Assembly: GCF_041053105.1 (NCBI RefSeq)
Contig: NZ_CP163444.1
Span: 6,976,501-7,040,500 of the forward strand
Source: Streptomyces sp. R44
Lineage (GTDB): Bacteria > Actinomycetota > Actinomycetes > Streptomycetales > Streptomycetaceae
Reading direction: 5' to 3'
Length of the DNA: 64,000 nt
The notes under the pieces are model-generated. The model was not told where the DNA came from. It saw only the letters and a list, made by a program, of their open reading frames with translations, and made no database searches. Numbering within the stretch: position 1 is the stretch's first letter; each line of letters starts with the position of its first letter. A program made the translations under genes and the position numbers. Of this stretch, positions 41,725-49,591 are shown piece after piece.

Positions 41725-42458
41725 CCGCAGTACGGGTCAGGGGACTGCGCCGGGTCTTCGGCGACCGCGCCGTCCTCGACGGCCTCGACCTCACCATCGG
41801 GCGCGGCGAGTTCGTCGCCCTGCTCGGTGCCAGCGGCAGCGGCAAGACCACCCTGCTGCGCATCCTCGGCGCCCTCGACGGAGCCGACGGGGGAGAGGCC
41901 CTCGTGCCGGCCGCCCGCACCATCGTCTTCCAGGAGCCCCGGCTCATCCCCTCCAAGAAGGTCCTCGCCAACGTCACCGTCGGGCTGCCGCGTGGCGCGC
42001 AGACGCGGACGACCGGACTGCGGGCGCTCGCCGAGGTCGGCCTGGAGCGGCACGCCGACGCCTGGCCGGCCACCCTGTCCGGCGGCGAGGCCCAGCGCGT
42101 CGCCCTCGCCAGGGCGCTGGTCCGCGAACCCGAACTCCTGCTGCTCGACGAGCCGTTCGCCGCGCTCGACGCGCTGACCCGGCTCCGCATGCAGGACCTC
42201 GTCGGCGAACTGCGCCGGATCCACCGGCCCGCCGTGCTGCTGGTCACCCACGACGTCGACGAGGCCGTACGCCTCGCCGACCGGGTCGCCGTGCTGCGCG
42301 ACGGCCGGCTCGTCACCGACGAGCCCGTGACCGTCCCCCGCCCCCGCGACCCCGGCGACCCCGCCTTCGTGGCCCTGCGCCGCCGCCTCCTCGCCGACCT
42401 CGGCGTCCACACGCCCGAAGAAGCCCCTGCCGCCCCTCTCGAAGGAGTCTCCGCATGA
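41721..42458 (+). CDS. ssuB: Aliphatic sulfonate ABC transporter ATP-binding protein
   Basis: This 245-residue ATPase has Walker A LLGASGSGKTTLLR (about 34-47), Q-loop VFQEPRL, signature LSGGEAQRVALARAL, Walker B LLLLDEPFAALD and H-loop LLVTHDVDEA. These are the hallmarks of SsuB/TauB-type importers. The start ATG overlaps the permease stop. It drives uptake of the sulfonate bound by SsuA. The final residues overlap the next gene's ATGA start. Confidence 0.95.
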   Translation: MTAVRVRGLRRVFGDRAVLDGLDLTIGRGEFVALLGASGSGKTTLLRILGALDGADGGEALVPAARTIVFQEPRLIPSKKVLANVTVGLPRGAQTRTTGLRALAEVGLERHADAWPATLSGGEAQRVALARALVREPELLLLDEPFAALDALTRLRMQDLVGELRRIHRPAVLLVTHDVDEAVRLADRVAVLRDGRLVTDEPVTVPRPRDPGDPAFVALRRRLLADLGVHTPEEAPAAPLEGVSA

Positions 42459-43318
42459 CCGTCGTCATCGGTGTCCACCGCAGCAACCCCTCCCTCTACC
42501 ACCTCTCCCGCCTCGGCTACGCGGAGGAGGAGCTCGCCTCCCTCGGCGAGACCGTGACCTGGCACCCGTACACCGACGGGGTCCGCACCGGCGCCCACCT
42601 CGCCGACGGCACCATCGACTTCGGCGGCACCGGCTCCACCCCGCCGGTCACCGCGCAGGCCGCGGGCCACGACATCGTCTACACGGCGGTCTCCGCGCCC
42701 CGCCCCGAGCACGGCGCCCTCCTCGTCCCCGAGGACAGCCCGGTCCGCACCGTCGCCGACCTCAAGGGCGGCACCGTCCACCTCGCCGTCGGCTCCTGGC
42801 AGACGCATCTCGTGGCCAAGGCCCTGGACGACGCCGGACTCTCGTACGCGACCGACATCACCCCCGTACGCGGCGACTCCGGCAGCGAGGCGAAGCTGCG
42901 GGCCGGCGAGATCACCGCCTGGGTCGCTCAGGGGGCCGAACTCGCCGCGGCCCGCCGCAGGGGCGGTCTGCGCACCCTGATCCGTACCGGCGAGGTCATC
43001 AGCGACCGGTCCGTCTTCTTCACCCGCCGCGACCTGGCCGAGCAGCGGCCCGAGCTCGTCGAGGCGCTCACCCGCGCGCTGCGGCGGGCCGACGCGTGGG
43101 CCGCCGCGCACCCGCGCGAGGCCGCCGAGATCGCCGCCGCCGACCAGGGCGGCACGGTCGAGGACTGGGAGACCGCGCTGCGCGCCCTGCCCTGGACGAT
43201 CGAGGAGGTCGGCGAGGAGTTCATCGCCGAGCAGCAGCGGGCGGCGGACATCTTCCACCGCACCGGCTTCGTCGACCGCGCGATCACCGTCGCCGACGCC
43301 CTGCCCAGGAAGGCGTGA
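42455..43318 (+). CDS. Second SsuA-like substrate-binding-fold protein, no signal peptide
   Basis: This 287-residue protein has the solute-binding fold of SsuA (DFGGTGSTPPVTAQAAGHDIVYTA and DLKGGTVHLAVGSWQTHLVAKAL, seen as residues about 52-75 and 103-126) but begins directly with MTVVIGVHRSNPS and lacks any export signal or lipobox. It is therefore predicted to stay in the cytoplasm. It is coupled to SsuB by ATGA and precedes SsuD by four bases. It may hand substrate to SsuD, be a second DszB-like enzyme that has lost the Cys, or be a mis-started binding protein. No catalytic Cys is seen. Confidence 0.8.
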   Translation: MTVVIGVHRSNPSLYHLSRLGYAEEELASLGETVTWHPYTDGVRTGAHLADGTIDFGGTGSTPPVTAQAAGHDIVYTAVSAPRPEHGALLVPEDSPVRTVADLKGGTVHLAVGSWQTHLVAKALDDAGLSYATDITPVRGDSGSEAKLRAGEITAWVAQGAELAAARRRGGLRTLIRTGEVISDRSVFFTRRDLAEQRPELVEALTRALRRADAWAAAHPREAAEIAAADQGGTVEDWETALRALPWTIEEVGEEFIAEQQRAADIFHRTGFVDRAITVADALPRKA

Positions 43319-43322
43319 CCCG

Positions 43323-44405
43323 ATGACGACCCCCGCCCCCGAGGTCCTCTGGTACATCATCCCGCGCGAAGGCGCCTACCCGTGGGAGCCGGAGGGCCGC
43401 CGCCCCGTCGACCTCGGCTATCTCGCCCAGCTCGCCGGGACGGTCGAACGCCTCGGTTTCACCGGCGCGCTGCTCGCCACCGACCTGTACGACGTGTGGC
43501 CGCTCGGCTCCGCGCTCGCGGCCTCCACCAGCACCCGTTTCAAGCCGTTGCTCGCCGTCCACCCGGGGCTGATCTCACCGACCCTGCTGGCCAAGATGGC
43601 GCTGAGCTTCGACAACCTCTTCGGCGGCCGGCTCCGGTTCAACGTCGTCAACGGATCGACGAACTCCCTGCGGGAGTACGGCCTGCACGTCGAGCACGAC
43701 GAGCGGTACGAACTGAGCGCCGAGTACTGGTCGATCGTCAAGCGGCTCACGGCCGGCGAGGTCTTCGACCACAAGGGGAGGTTCTACGACCTCAGGAACG
43801 CCGGAGCGTCCTTCCGCGACCTGCGTCCCGTCCAGGAGCCGCACGTCCCGCTCTGGTTCGGCGGCTCCTCGGCGCCCGGCATCGAGATGGCCGCCGAGCA
43901 CGTCGACGTCTACCTCACCTGGGGCGAGCCCCCGCAGCTGCTCAAGGAGAAGCTGGACCACGTCCGGGCCAGGGCCGCCGCCCACGGCCGCACCCTCCGC
44001 ATCGGGCTGCGGCTCCACCTGATCGTCCGGGACACCGAGGACGAGGCCTGGGCCGCGGCCGACCGGCTCCTGGACGTGACCAGCGAGGCGACGTACGCCC
44101 GGCAGCTCGGGGAGCGCGCGGGCGAGGACGGCGTCGGCTGGCAGCGCCAGTTCCGCCAGCACGGCGGCAGGGTGCCGGCCCGGGCCCGCGAGCTGGAGAC
44201 CCATCCGAACCTGTGGCCCGGCATGAGCCTGTTCCGGCCGGGCCCCGGCACGGCCGTCGTGGGCTCCACGGCCCAGGTCGTGGAGCGGCTCAAGGAGTAC
44301 CAGGAGCTGGGGGTGGACACGTTCATCCTGTCCGGGAACCCGCTCCTGGAGGAGGCGTACCGGGTGGCCGAGACGGTCCTCCCGGCGCTGGGTATCCGCC
44401 ATTGA
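43323..44405 (+). CDS. ssuD: FMNH2-dependent alkanesulfonate monooxygenase (SsuD, LLM class)
   Basis: This 360-residue TIM-barrel monooxygenase cleaves the C-S bond of sulfonates to give aldehyde and sulfite, using reduced FMN from a partner reductase that is not in the window. Close family signatures are EGRRPVDLGYLAQLAG, VDVYLTWGEPPQLLKEKL and LRIGLRLHLIVRDTEDEAW, which includes the Arg and His of the SsuD active site, and FILSGNPLLEEAYRV. It is the last gene of the operon. Together with the DszB-like protein it predicts release of sulfite for cysteine synthesis. Confidence 0.93.
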   Translation: MTTPAPEVLWYIIPREGAYPWEPEGRRPVDLGYLAQLAGTVERLGFTGALLATDLYDVWPLGSALAASTSTRFKPLLAVHPGLISPTLLAKMALSFDNLFGGRLRFNVVNGSTNSLREYGLHVEHDERYELSAEYWSIVKRLTAGEVFDHKGRFYDLRNAGASFRDLRPVQEPHVPLWFGGSSAPGIEMAAEHVDVYLTWGEPPQLLKEKLDHVRARAAAHGRTLRIGLRLHLIVRDTEDEAWAAADRLLDVTSEATYARQLGERAGEDGVGWQRQFRQHGGRVPARARELETHPNLWPGMSLFRPGPGTAVVGSTAQVVERLKEYQELGVDTFILSGNPLLEEAYRVAETVLPALGIRH

Positions 44406-44451
44406 TCGAACGTTGATGGCGTGTTTACGGTGCCCCGGCAAGCTGTCGGTC

Positions 44452-44703
44452 ATGCAGACGGATACCGACGTGCTGACGGCCCCCGACCTCTCCTGGCGCG
44501 AGAACGCCCTGTGCGCCCAGGCCGGACCGGAGTTCTTCTTCCCGGCCCCCGGCTCCTCGACGCGTGAGGCGAAGCAGCTGTGCGGGGCGTGCGAGGGGCG
44601 CCTGGCGTGCCTGGAGTACGCACTGAGCCACGACGAGAGGTTCGGGGTGTGGGGCGGGCTCTCCGAGAAGGAGCGTGGGCGGCTCAAGCGGCAGGGCCGC
44701 TGA
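44452..44703 (+). CDS. WhiB-family [4Fe-4S] transcriptional regulator
   Basis: This 83-residue protein has the four WhiB cysteines: one in ENALCAQAG, two in KQLCGACEG and one in RLACLEYAL, with the usual five-residue spacing between the third and fourth. The G[VI]WGG beta-turn (FGVWGGLSEKER) and a basic C-terminus follow. WhiB proteins bind sigma factors or DNA and respond to redox or developmental state. The short length suggests a Wbl protein without extra domains. The ATG at 44452 is the best start. Confidence 0.93.
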   Translation: MQTDTDVLTAPDLSWRENALCAQAGPEFFFPAPGSSTREAKQLCGACEGRLACLEYALSHDERFGVWGGLSEKERGRLKRQGR

Positions 44704-44730
44704 GCCGCCCGAGCGGGGGGCGCGGCTCAG
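44700..44730. terminator. Shared hairpin containing both convergent stop codons
   Basis: CTGAGCCGC (44700-44708) pairs perfectly with GCGGCTCAG (44722-44730). The WhiB stop TGA (44701-44703) lies in one arm and the desaturase stop (complement, 44727-44729) in the other. It should terminate both transcripts. Confidence 0.8.
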
Positions 44731-45701
44731 CCGGCGGCGCGGGAGGCCATCCGGGCCTTGCGGGCCGCGAGCTTCTCGTCGAACTTGCTGGCCTCGCTGT
44801 CCAGGCCGTTCATGTAGAGCCCCAGCTCCTCCTGGGCGCGCAGGCCGTCGGGGCCGAGGCCCTCGATCTGGAGGACCTTGAGGAAGCGCAGGACGGGCTG
44901 GAGGACGTCGTCGTGGTGGATGCGCATGTTGTAGATCTCGCCGATCGCCATCTGCGCGGCCGCCCGCTCGAAGCCCGGCATGCCGTGTCCGGGCATCCGG
45001 AAGTTGACCACGACGTCCCGCACGGCCTGCATGGTCAGGTCGGGGGCGATCTCGAAGGCCGCGCCCAGCAGGTTGCGGTAGAAGATCATGTGCAGGTTCT
45101 CGTCGAGCGCGATGCGGCTCAGCATCCGGTCGCAGACGGGGTCGCCGGACTGGTGGCCGGTGTTGCGGTGCGAGATGCGGGTGGCGAGCTCCTGGAAGGC
45201 CACGTACGCGACGGAGTGCAGCATCGAGTGCCGGTTGTCGGACTCGAAGCCCTCGCTCATGTGCGCCATCCGGAACTGCTCCAGCTTGTCCGGGTCGACG
45301 GCGCGCGAGGCGAGCAGGTAGTCGCGCATCACGATGCCGTGGCGGCCCTCCTCGGCGGTCCAGCGGTGCACCCAGGTGCCCCAGGCGCCGTCGCGGCCGA
45401 AGAGGCTGGCGATCTCGTGGTGGTAGCTCGGGAGGTTGTCCTCGGTGAGCAGGTTGACGACGAGGGCGATCTTGCCGATGTCGGTGACCTTGGACTGCGA
45501 CGGCTCCCAGGCCTCGCCGTCCTCGAAGAAGCCGGGGAAGTTGCGGGCGTCGGACCAGGGCACGTACTCGTGCGGCATCCAGTCCTTGGTGACCTTCAGG
45601 TGCCGGTTGAGCTCCTTCTCCACGACCTCTTCCAGCGCGTAGAGCAGCCGTGCGTCGGTCCACCCTGCCGAGCTGCCGAGGGAGGGAGAGGTGAGCGTCA
45701 C
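44727..45701 (-). CDS. desA: Acyl-ACP desaturase (stearoyl-ACP Delta9 type)
   Basis: This 324-residue soluble di-iron desaturase introduces a double bond into acyl-ACP. Two EExxH/ExxH iron motifs are visible: WTAEEGRHGIVM and ALDENLHMIFY, along with further helical Glu residues (DARLLYALEEVVEKEL). GTG 45701 was preferred because AGGAG lies nine bases upstream and longer forms add Arg-rich residues. A repeat-containing operator-like region precedes it, and no electron donor gene is adjacent. It probably controls membrane unsaturation in response to temperature or growth state. Confidence 0.92.
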   Translation of the reverse strand: MTLTSPSLGSSAGWTDARLLYALEEVVEKELNRHLKVTKDWMPHEYVPWSDARNFPGFFEDGEAWEPSQSKVTDIGKIALVVNLLTEDNLPSYHHEIASLFGRDGAWGTWVHRWTAEEGRHGIVMRDYLLASRAVDPDKLEQFRMAHMSEGFESDNRHSMLHSVAYVAFQELATRISHRNTGHQSGDPVCDRMLSRIALDENLHMIFYRNLLGAAFEIAPDLTMQAVRDVVVNFRMPGHGMPGFERAAAQMAIGEIYNMRIHHDDVLQPVLRFLKVLQIEGLGPDGLRAQEELGLYMNGLDSEASKFDEKLAARKARMASRAAG

Positions 45702-45740
45702 GGGAACTCCTGGGGACGGAGAGGGGGGCATACGGGCATA

Positions 45741-45774
45741 CCTACGGATTCGTAGGTTACGAGACCGTAGGTTA
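45741..45774. promoter_or_regulatory. Operator-like repeats upstream of the desaturase gene
   Basis: CCTACGGATTCGTAGG (45741-45756) has perfect CCTACG/CGTAGG arms. CGTAGGTTA occurs at 45751-45759 and again at 45766-45774, fifteen bases apart. The block lies 40-73 bases upstream of the GTG start, where a promoter is expected. The pattern suits a TetR-like lipid regulator; no such gene is adjacent. Confidence 0.6.
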
Positions 45775-45928
45775 AGCCTCCGTAAGGCGTCGGCCAAGCC
45801 CGTCCCGGCGATGTCCGGTTACGTTCCGTTATGTGCGCTGCTCCGGCGGGGTGCCGGAGACGCAGGTCACGTCCGGGCCGGCCGTCGAGAATCCCGCGGT
45901 CGACTACGCAGCGCAGACGCCCCGCGGC

Positions 45929-46156
45929 TCAGAGCAGATGATCGGCCGCTCCGGCCTTCACCGCCGAGATGAGCGCCCGCAGCGCCTCGACGGAGTCGCT
46001 GACGTAGTCGTCGGGGGAGAGCGTCGAGCCGATGTAGGCACGCCCGGAGCCGTCGAGGCCGAAGCGGAAGCAGTTGGCTCCCTCGCTGCAGAAGGCCTCG
46101 TTCCAGTCGATCGCGACGGCGGCGGGGGCGGTGGGGGCGTGGGTCGTGACGTTCAT
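45929..46156 (-). CDS. DUF397 small protein (WhiJ-associated)
   Basis: This 75-residue DUF397 protein has the segments WNEAFCSEGANCFRFGLDGS and YIGSTLSPDDYVSDSVEALRAL. Relative to the copy at 22837 the core is diverged (CFRFG instead of CVEAM). It follows the XRE regulator on the same strand by 14 bases and is presumed to be its partner. Confidence 0.85.
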   Translation of the reverse strand: MNVTTHAPTAPAAVAIDWNEAFCSEGANCFRFGLDGSGRAYIGSTLSPDDYVSDSVEALRALISAVKAGAADHLL

Positions 46157-46170
46157 GGTGGGGGGGTCCC

Positions 46171-47043
46171 TCACAGATCCTGGGATATGGCGCGGACGAA
46201 CGCGCGCGATTCGGTCGCGGACAGCGCGAGGCCGCGCAGTCGGTCCAGCAGACCGCGGTACCGGCGCAGTTGCATGTCGGTGTCCAGCAGGAGCGATCCG
46301 TGGGAGGAGTCGAGCTGCACGGTGTCGAGCTGCGGCACCGGCGCGGTCACGTAGGTGAACGACTGGCCCGCCCCCGGGAAACCCCCTGCGGTGAAAGGAA
46401 TCACGCGTACGGAGACGGTGTCCCGCTCGGTGTGGTTCAGGATGTGCTCCAGCTGGGCCCGCGCGACCTTCGGCCCGCCGAACTGCATGCGCAGCGCCGC
46501 CTCGTGGATCACGGCCTCGTACCGCACCGGCCGGTCCCGGTCCAGGATCTGCTGGCGGTGCAGCCGCAGGGCGAGCCGGGCCTCCAGGTCGGGTTCCGGC
46601 AGTGGGGGGACGGCGGTGTCGAAGACCGCCCGGGCGTGCTCCTCGGTCTGCAGGAGGCCCGGGATGTGGGTGGTGACGGAGGTCTCCAACTCGGATGCGT
46701 GGAACTCCAGTTCGGCGATGTCGAGGAGGGCGGGCGGCAGCAGTCCGCGGTGCTCCTCCCACCAGCCCCGGTCCCGCTCCTGGGTCATGCCGGCGAGGAG
46801 GTCGACGAGTCCGGTGTCCGGGCAGCCGTAGTTGAAGGCGAGGGTGCGGACGCGCTCGGCGCTGATCCCGAAGCGGCCCGACTCGATGTTCGGGATGCGG
46901 GTGCGGTCGACGCCCAGGAGGGCGGCGGCCTGCTGGGCCGACATCCCCGACTGTTCGCGCAGTTTGCGCAGTTCGCTCCCGAGGCGCTGCTGTCGCGCGG
47001 TCGGGCTGCTCCTGGGTGGCACGCTGACTCCCTTTCGTTCCAT
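46171..47043 (-). CDS. XRE-family regulator with DUF5753 (WhiJ-like)
   Basis: This 290-residue protein has a helix-turn-helix (about 20-75; GSELRKLREQSGMSAQQAAALLGVDRTRI) and a DUF5753 domain (about 105-285; HIPGLLQTEEHARAVFD, VRVIPFTAGGFPGAG). It is the second such locus in the window, about 24 kb from the first. It is divergent from a degenerate ATP-binding protein gene, with several palindromes in the 158-bp gap. Regulation of development or secondary metabolism is inferred from the family. Confidence 0.93.
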   Translation of the reverse strand: MERKGVSVPPRSSPTARQQRLGSELRKLREQSGMSAQQAAALLGVDRTRIPNIESGRFGISAERVRTLAFNYGCPDTGLVDLLAGMTQERDRGWWEEHRGLLPPALLDIAELEFHASELETSVTTHIPGLLQTEEHARAVFDTAVPPLPEPDLEARLALRLHRQQILDRDRPVRYEAVIHEAALRMQFGGPKVARAQLEHILNHTERDTVSVRVIPFTAGGFPGAGQSFTYVTAPVPQLDTVQLDSSHGSLLLDTDMQLRRYRGLLDRLRGLALSATESRAFVRAISQDL

Positions 47044-47090
47044 GGCGCCGCGGCGCGGGTGAGGCGCCCATTTCGGCCCGGAATGGAACG

Positions 47091-47144
47091 ACTACCCGCA
47101 AGTAGTAGCACCGTGCTCCGGTCGTGCGCTACGGTCGGTAGCGC
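47091..47144. promoter_or_regulatory. Palindromes between the XRE regulator and the ATPase gene
   Basis: ACTAC/GTAGT arms enclose CCGCAA at 47091-47106. GCGCTAC (47126-47132) and GTAGCGC (47138-47144) are perfect arms around GGTCG. AGCACCGTGCT lies between them. They stand 48-101 bases from the XRE start and 58-111 bases from the ATPase start, and so suit a shared operator. Confidence 0.55.
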
Positions 47145-47201
47145 AAGTCTCACACGGGGCTACCGTTCCCGTGTGCGTGTACCCCCCATGCACAAGGAAA
47201 T

Positions 47202-47675
47202 GTGAGCAAACCGATGAAGGGCGCCCTGCGTTGCCTCCCGACCGCCGCCGCGGCCGGGCCCGTACCTCCCGCCACGGAGAACCTCAGCTACTCGATGCTG
47301 CTCCCCGGCGGCGCCTACTGCGCGGGACTCGCGCGGGAGGCGGTCCGCCCGCTCCTCACCCGGCACGGTCTGTCCGAACTCTGCGAGACCGCCGCCCTCG
47401 CCGCCTCCGAACTCGTCTCCGCCGCCTACCGGTTCACCCCCGACCGGGAGATGATCCTGCGCGTCCGCTGGCAGTACGAGGCACTGCGGATCGTCCTCTA
47501 CGACCAGCACCCGGCCCATGCCTCGCCGCACGCGGCCGAGGAATGCCGCGACCGCCGCAGCCGCAGCATGTGGCTGCTGGCCGCGGCGGTCGACGCACAC
47601 GGCGGGGACTGGGGACTCGCCCCCGTCCTCACACCCGGCGGAGGCACCAAGTCCTGGGCCTTACTCCACCGCTAG
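47202..47675 (+). CDS. Degenerate anti-sigma-type ATP-binding protein
   Basis: This 157-residue protein has the length and layout of the short SpoIIAB-like ATPases, but the N-box reads AASELVSAAYRFTPD. The Asn that normally binds Mg-ATP (SELVTNA) is replaced, and the G1 and G2 glycine boxes are poor (LYDQHPA). It may have lost ATP binding and act as a binding partner only. It is divergent from the XRE regulator at 46171. The start is GTG 47202. Confidence 0.75.
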   Translation: MSKPMKGALRCLPTAAAAGPVPPATENLSYSMLLPGGAYCAGLAREAVRPLLTRHGLSELCETAALAASELVSAAYRFTPDREMILRVRWQYEALRIVLYDQHPAHASPHAAEECRDRRSRSMWLLAAAVDAHGGDWGLAPVLTPGGGTKSWALLHR

Positions 47676-47685
47676 GGCCGGCCCG

Positions 47686-49347
47686 CTAGACCCCGGCATC
47701 ACTCCGGCGAGGGTTCGGGGCCGTCCCCCTGACCTCCTCCGCCGTCGTCGGCCGCAGCTCACCGTCGAGCAGCAGCCAGCGGGTGATCCCCAGAGACTCC
47801 AGGAACGCCACGTCATGGCTCGCCACGATCAGCGCCCCCTCGTAGGCGTCGAGGGCCGCCGTCAGCTTCCGCACCGACGCCATGTCCAGATTGTTCGTCG
47901 GCTCGTCCAGCATCAGCAGCTGCGGAGCCGGCTCCGCGAGGAGCAGCGCGGCCAGCGTCGCCCGGAACCGCTCCCCGCCCGACAGGGTGCCGACGGGCTG
48001 ATCCGCCCGCGCCCCACGGAACAGGAACCGGGCGAGCCGGGCCCTGATCGTGTTCGGCGTCGCCGTGGGCGCGAAGCGGGCCACGTTCTCCACCACGCTC
48101 AGCCCGTCGTCGAGCACGTCGAGCCGCTGCGGCAGGAAGCGGAGCGGCACCCGCGCGTCCGTCTCGCCCGACAGCGGCTCCAGCTCGCCTGCGATCGTCC
48201 GGAGCAGCGTCGTCTTCCCGGCGCCGTTCCGGCCGACCAGCGCGATCCGCTCCGGGCCGCGCAGCTCGAACGCGCCGCCGACCCTGGCCCCGTACCGCAG
48301 CTCGAGATCCCGCAGGTGCAGGACCTCGCGGCCCGGCGGCACCGAGGTGCGCGGCAGCTCGACCCTGATCTCGTCGTCGTCCCGCACCGCCTCCACGGCC
48401 GCGTCGAGCCGCTCCTTCGCCTCCGAGAGGCGCTCCGCGTGCAGCGTGCGCTGCTTGCCGGCCGCGACCTGGGCGTCGCGCTTACGGCCGTTCGCCACGA
48501 TCTTGGGGACGACCTTGTTCTCGAAGCTCTTCTGCCCGTACCGCTTGCGACGGGCCAACTTCATGTGCGTCTCGGACAGTTCGCGCTTCTGCCGCTGTAC
48601 GTCGGCCTCGGCGACCCGCACCATCCGCTCCGCCGCCTCCTGTTCGGCGGCGAGCGCCGTCTCGTAGGCGGACCAGTTGCCGCCGTACCAGGCGACCTCT
48701 CCGTCGCGGAGATCGGCGATCTGGTCGACGCGCTCCAGGAGTTCACGGTCGTGGCTGACCACGACCAGGACCCCGGACCACTTCTCCACCGCCTCGTACA
48801 GCCGGGCGCGGGCGTGCAGATCCAGATTGTTGGTGGGCTCGTCGAGCAGGAGTACGTCAGGTCGGGCGAGCAGCAGCGCGGCGAGGCGCAGCAGCACGGA
48901 CTCGCCGCCCGAGATCTCGCCCACGGTCCGGTCCAGGCCGACGTGGTCGAGCCCGAGCTGGTCGAGGACGGCCCGGGCCCGCTCCTCCACGTCCCAGTCG
49001 TCGCCGATCACGGTGAAGTGCTCCTCCGAGGGGTCGCCCGCCTCGATGGCGTGCAGGGCGGCCCGCTTGCCGGCGATGCCGAGGATCTCGTCCACCCGGC
49101 GCCCGGTCTCCAGGACCAGGTTCTGCGGGAGGTGGCCGAGCTCGCCGGTGACCCGGACCGTGCCGTCCTGCGGTTTCAGCTCGCCCGCGAGCAGCTTCAG
49201 GAGCGTGGACTTGCCGGAGCCGTTGAGCCCGACGAGGCCGGTGCGGCCCGGGCCGACGGTGAGCCGGAAGTCGTCGAAGACCTCGGTGCCGTCCGGCCAG
49301 GAGAAGGAGAGAGCGGAGCAGGTGAGGAAAGTGGGGTGATGCGCCAT
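47686..49347 (-). CDS. ABC-F family ATP-binding protein
   Basis: This 553-residue soluble protein has two ATPase domains and no membrane segment. Domain 1 has VGLNGSGKSTLLKL, ISGGESVLLRLAALLLARPDVLLLDEPTNNLD; domain 2 has VGRNGAGKTTLLRTI and LSGGERFRATLAALLLAEP (quoted in parts). A charged coiled linker (about 240-310) corresponds to the P-site-tRNA interaction motif. ABC-F proteins act on ribosomes; some protect against antibiotics, others aid translation. Start ATG 49347; the leader upstream can fold. Confidence 0.92.
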   Translation of the reverse strand: MAHHPTFLTCSALSFSWPDGTEVFDDFRLTVGPGRTGLVGLNGSGKSTLLKLLAGELKPQDGTVRVTGELGHLPQNLVLETGRRVDEILGIAGKRAALHAIEAGDPSEEHFTVIGDDWDVEERARAVLDQLGLDHVGLDRTVGEISGGESVLLRLAALLLARPDVLLLDEPTNNLDLHARARLYEAVEKWSGVLVVVSHDRELLERVDQIADLRDGEVAWYGGNWSAYETALAAEQEAAERMVRVAEADVQRQKRELSETHMKLARRKRYGQKSFENKVVPKIVANGRKRDAQVAAGKQRTLHAERLSEAKERLDAAVEAVRDDDEIRVELPRTSVPPGREVLHLRDLELRYGARVGGAFELRGPERIALVGRNGAGKTTLLRTIAGELEPLSGETDARVPLRFLPQRLDVLDDGLSVVENVARFAPTATPNTIRARLARFLFRGARADQPVGTLSGGERFRATLAALLLAEPAPQLLMLDEPTNNLDMASVRKLTAALDAYEGALIVASHDVAFLESLGITRWLLLDGELRPTTAEEVRGTAPNPRRSDAGV

Positions 49348-49381
49348 GGAGGCCTCCCGGTCGCGTAGGCGTGGAAATGGG

Positions 49382-49490
49382 GCAACGCGAGAGACACCGG
49401 GGCGCGGGCAGTGTGGAGAACGGCTCGTACGCCGAGGTCGAGAACGGCACACGCGGCACAGGGGGCACGCGCGGCTCGGTGTCTCGCAAC
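49382..49490 (-). promoter_or_regulatory. Possible attenuator leader of the ABC-F gene
   Basis: GCGAGAGACACCG (about 49387-49399) can pair with CGGTGTCTCGC (49477-49487) with a two-base bulge, closing a loop of about 77 bases upstream of the start codon. ABC-F resistance genes are often controlled by ribosome-stalling attenuation. No leader peptide was identified with confidence. Confidence 0.35.
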
Positions 49491-49591
49491 CTCAGACGAG
49501 CAACGTCCTTCTCCGATCGGGTGACGACAAGGTCAGGAACGACCGTACGCGCGGGACCGGAGGAGCGGCAACCGATTTGACGCGGACGCGG

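Noticed and set aside
45702..45797. Longer N-terminus for the acyl-ACP desaturase
   Set aside because: The extension is Arg-rich, overlaps the operator-like repeats and lacks family similarity, while the GTG at 45701 has a good ribosome site.
47673..47688. Short GGCCGGCC palindrome between convergent stops
   Set aside because: The stem is only a few pairs and includes the stop codons by chance through CTAG; too weak to call a terminator.
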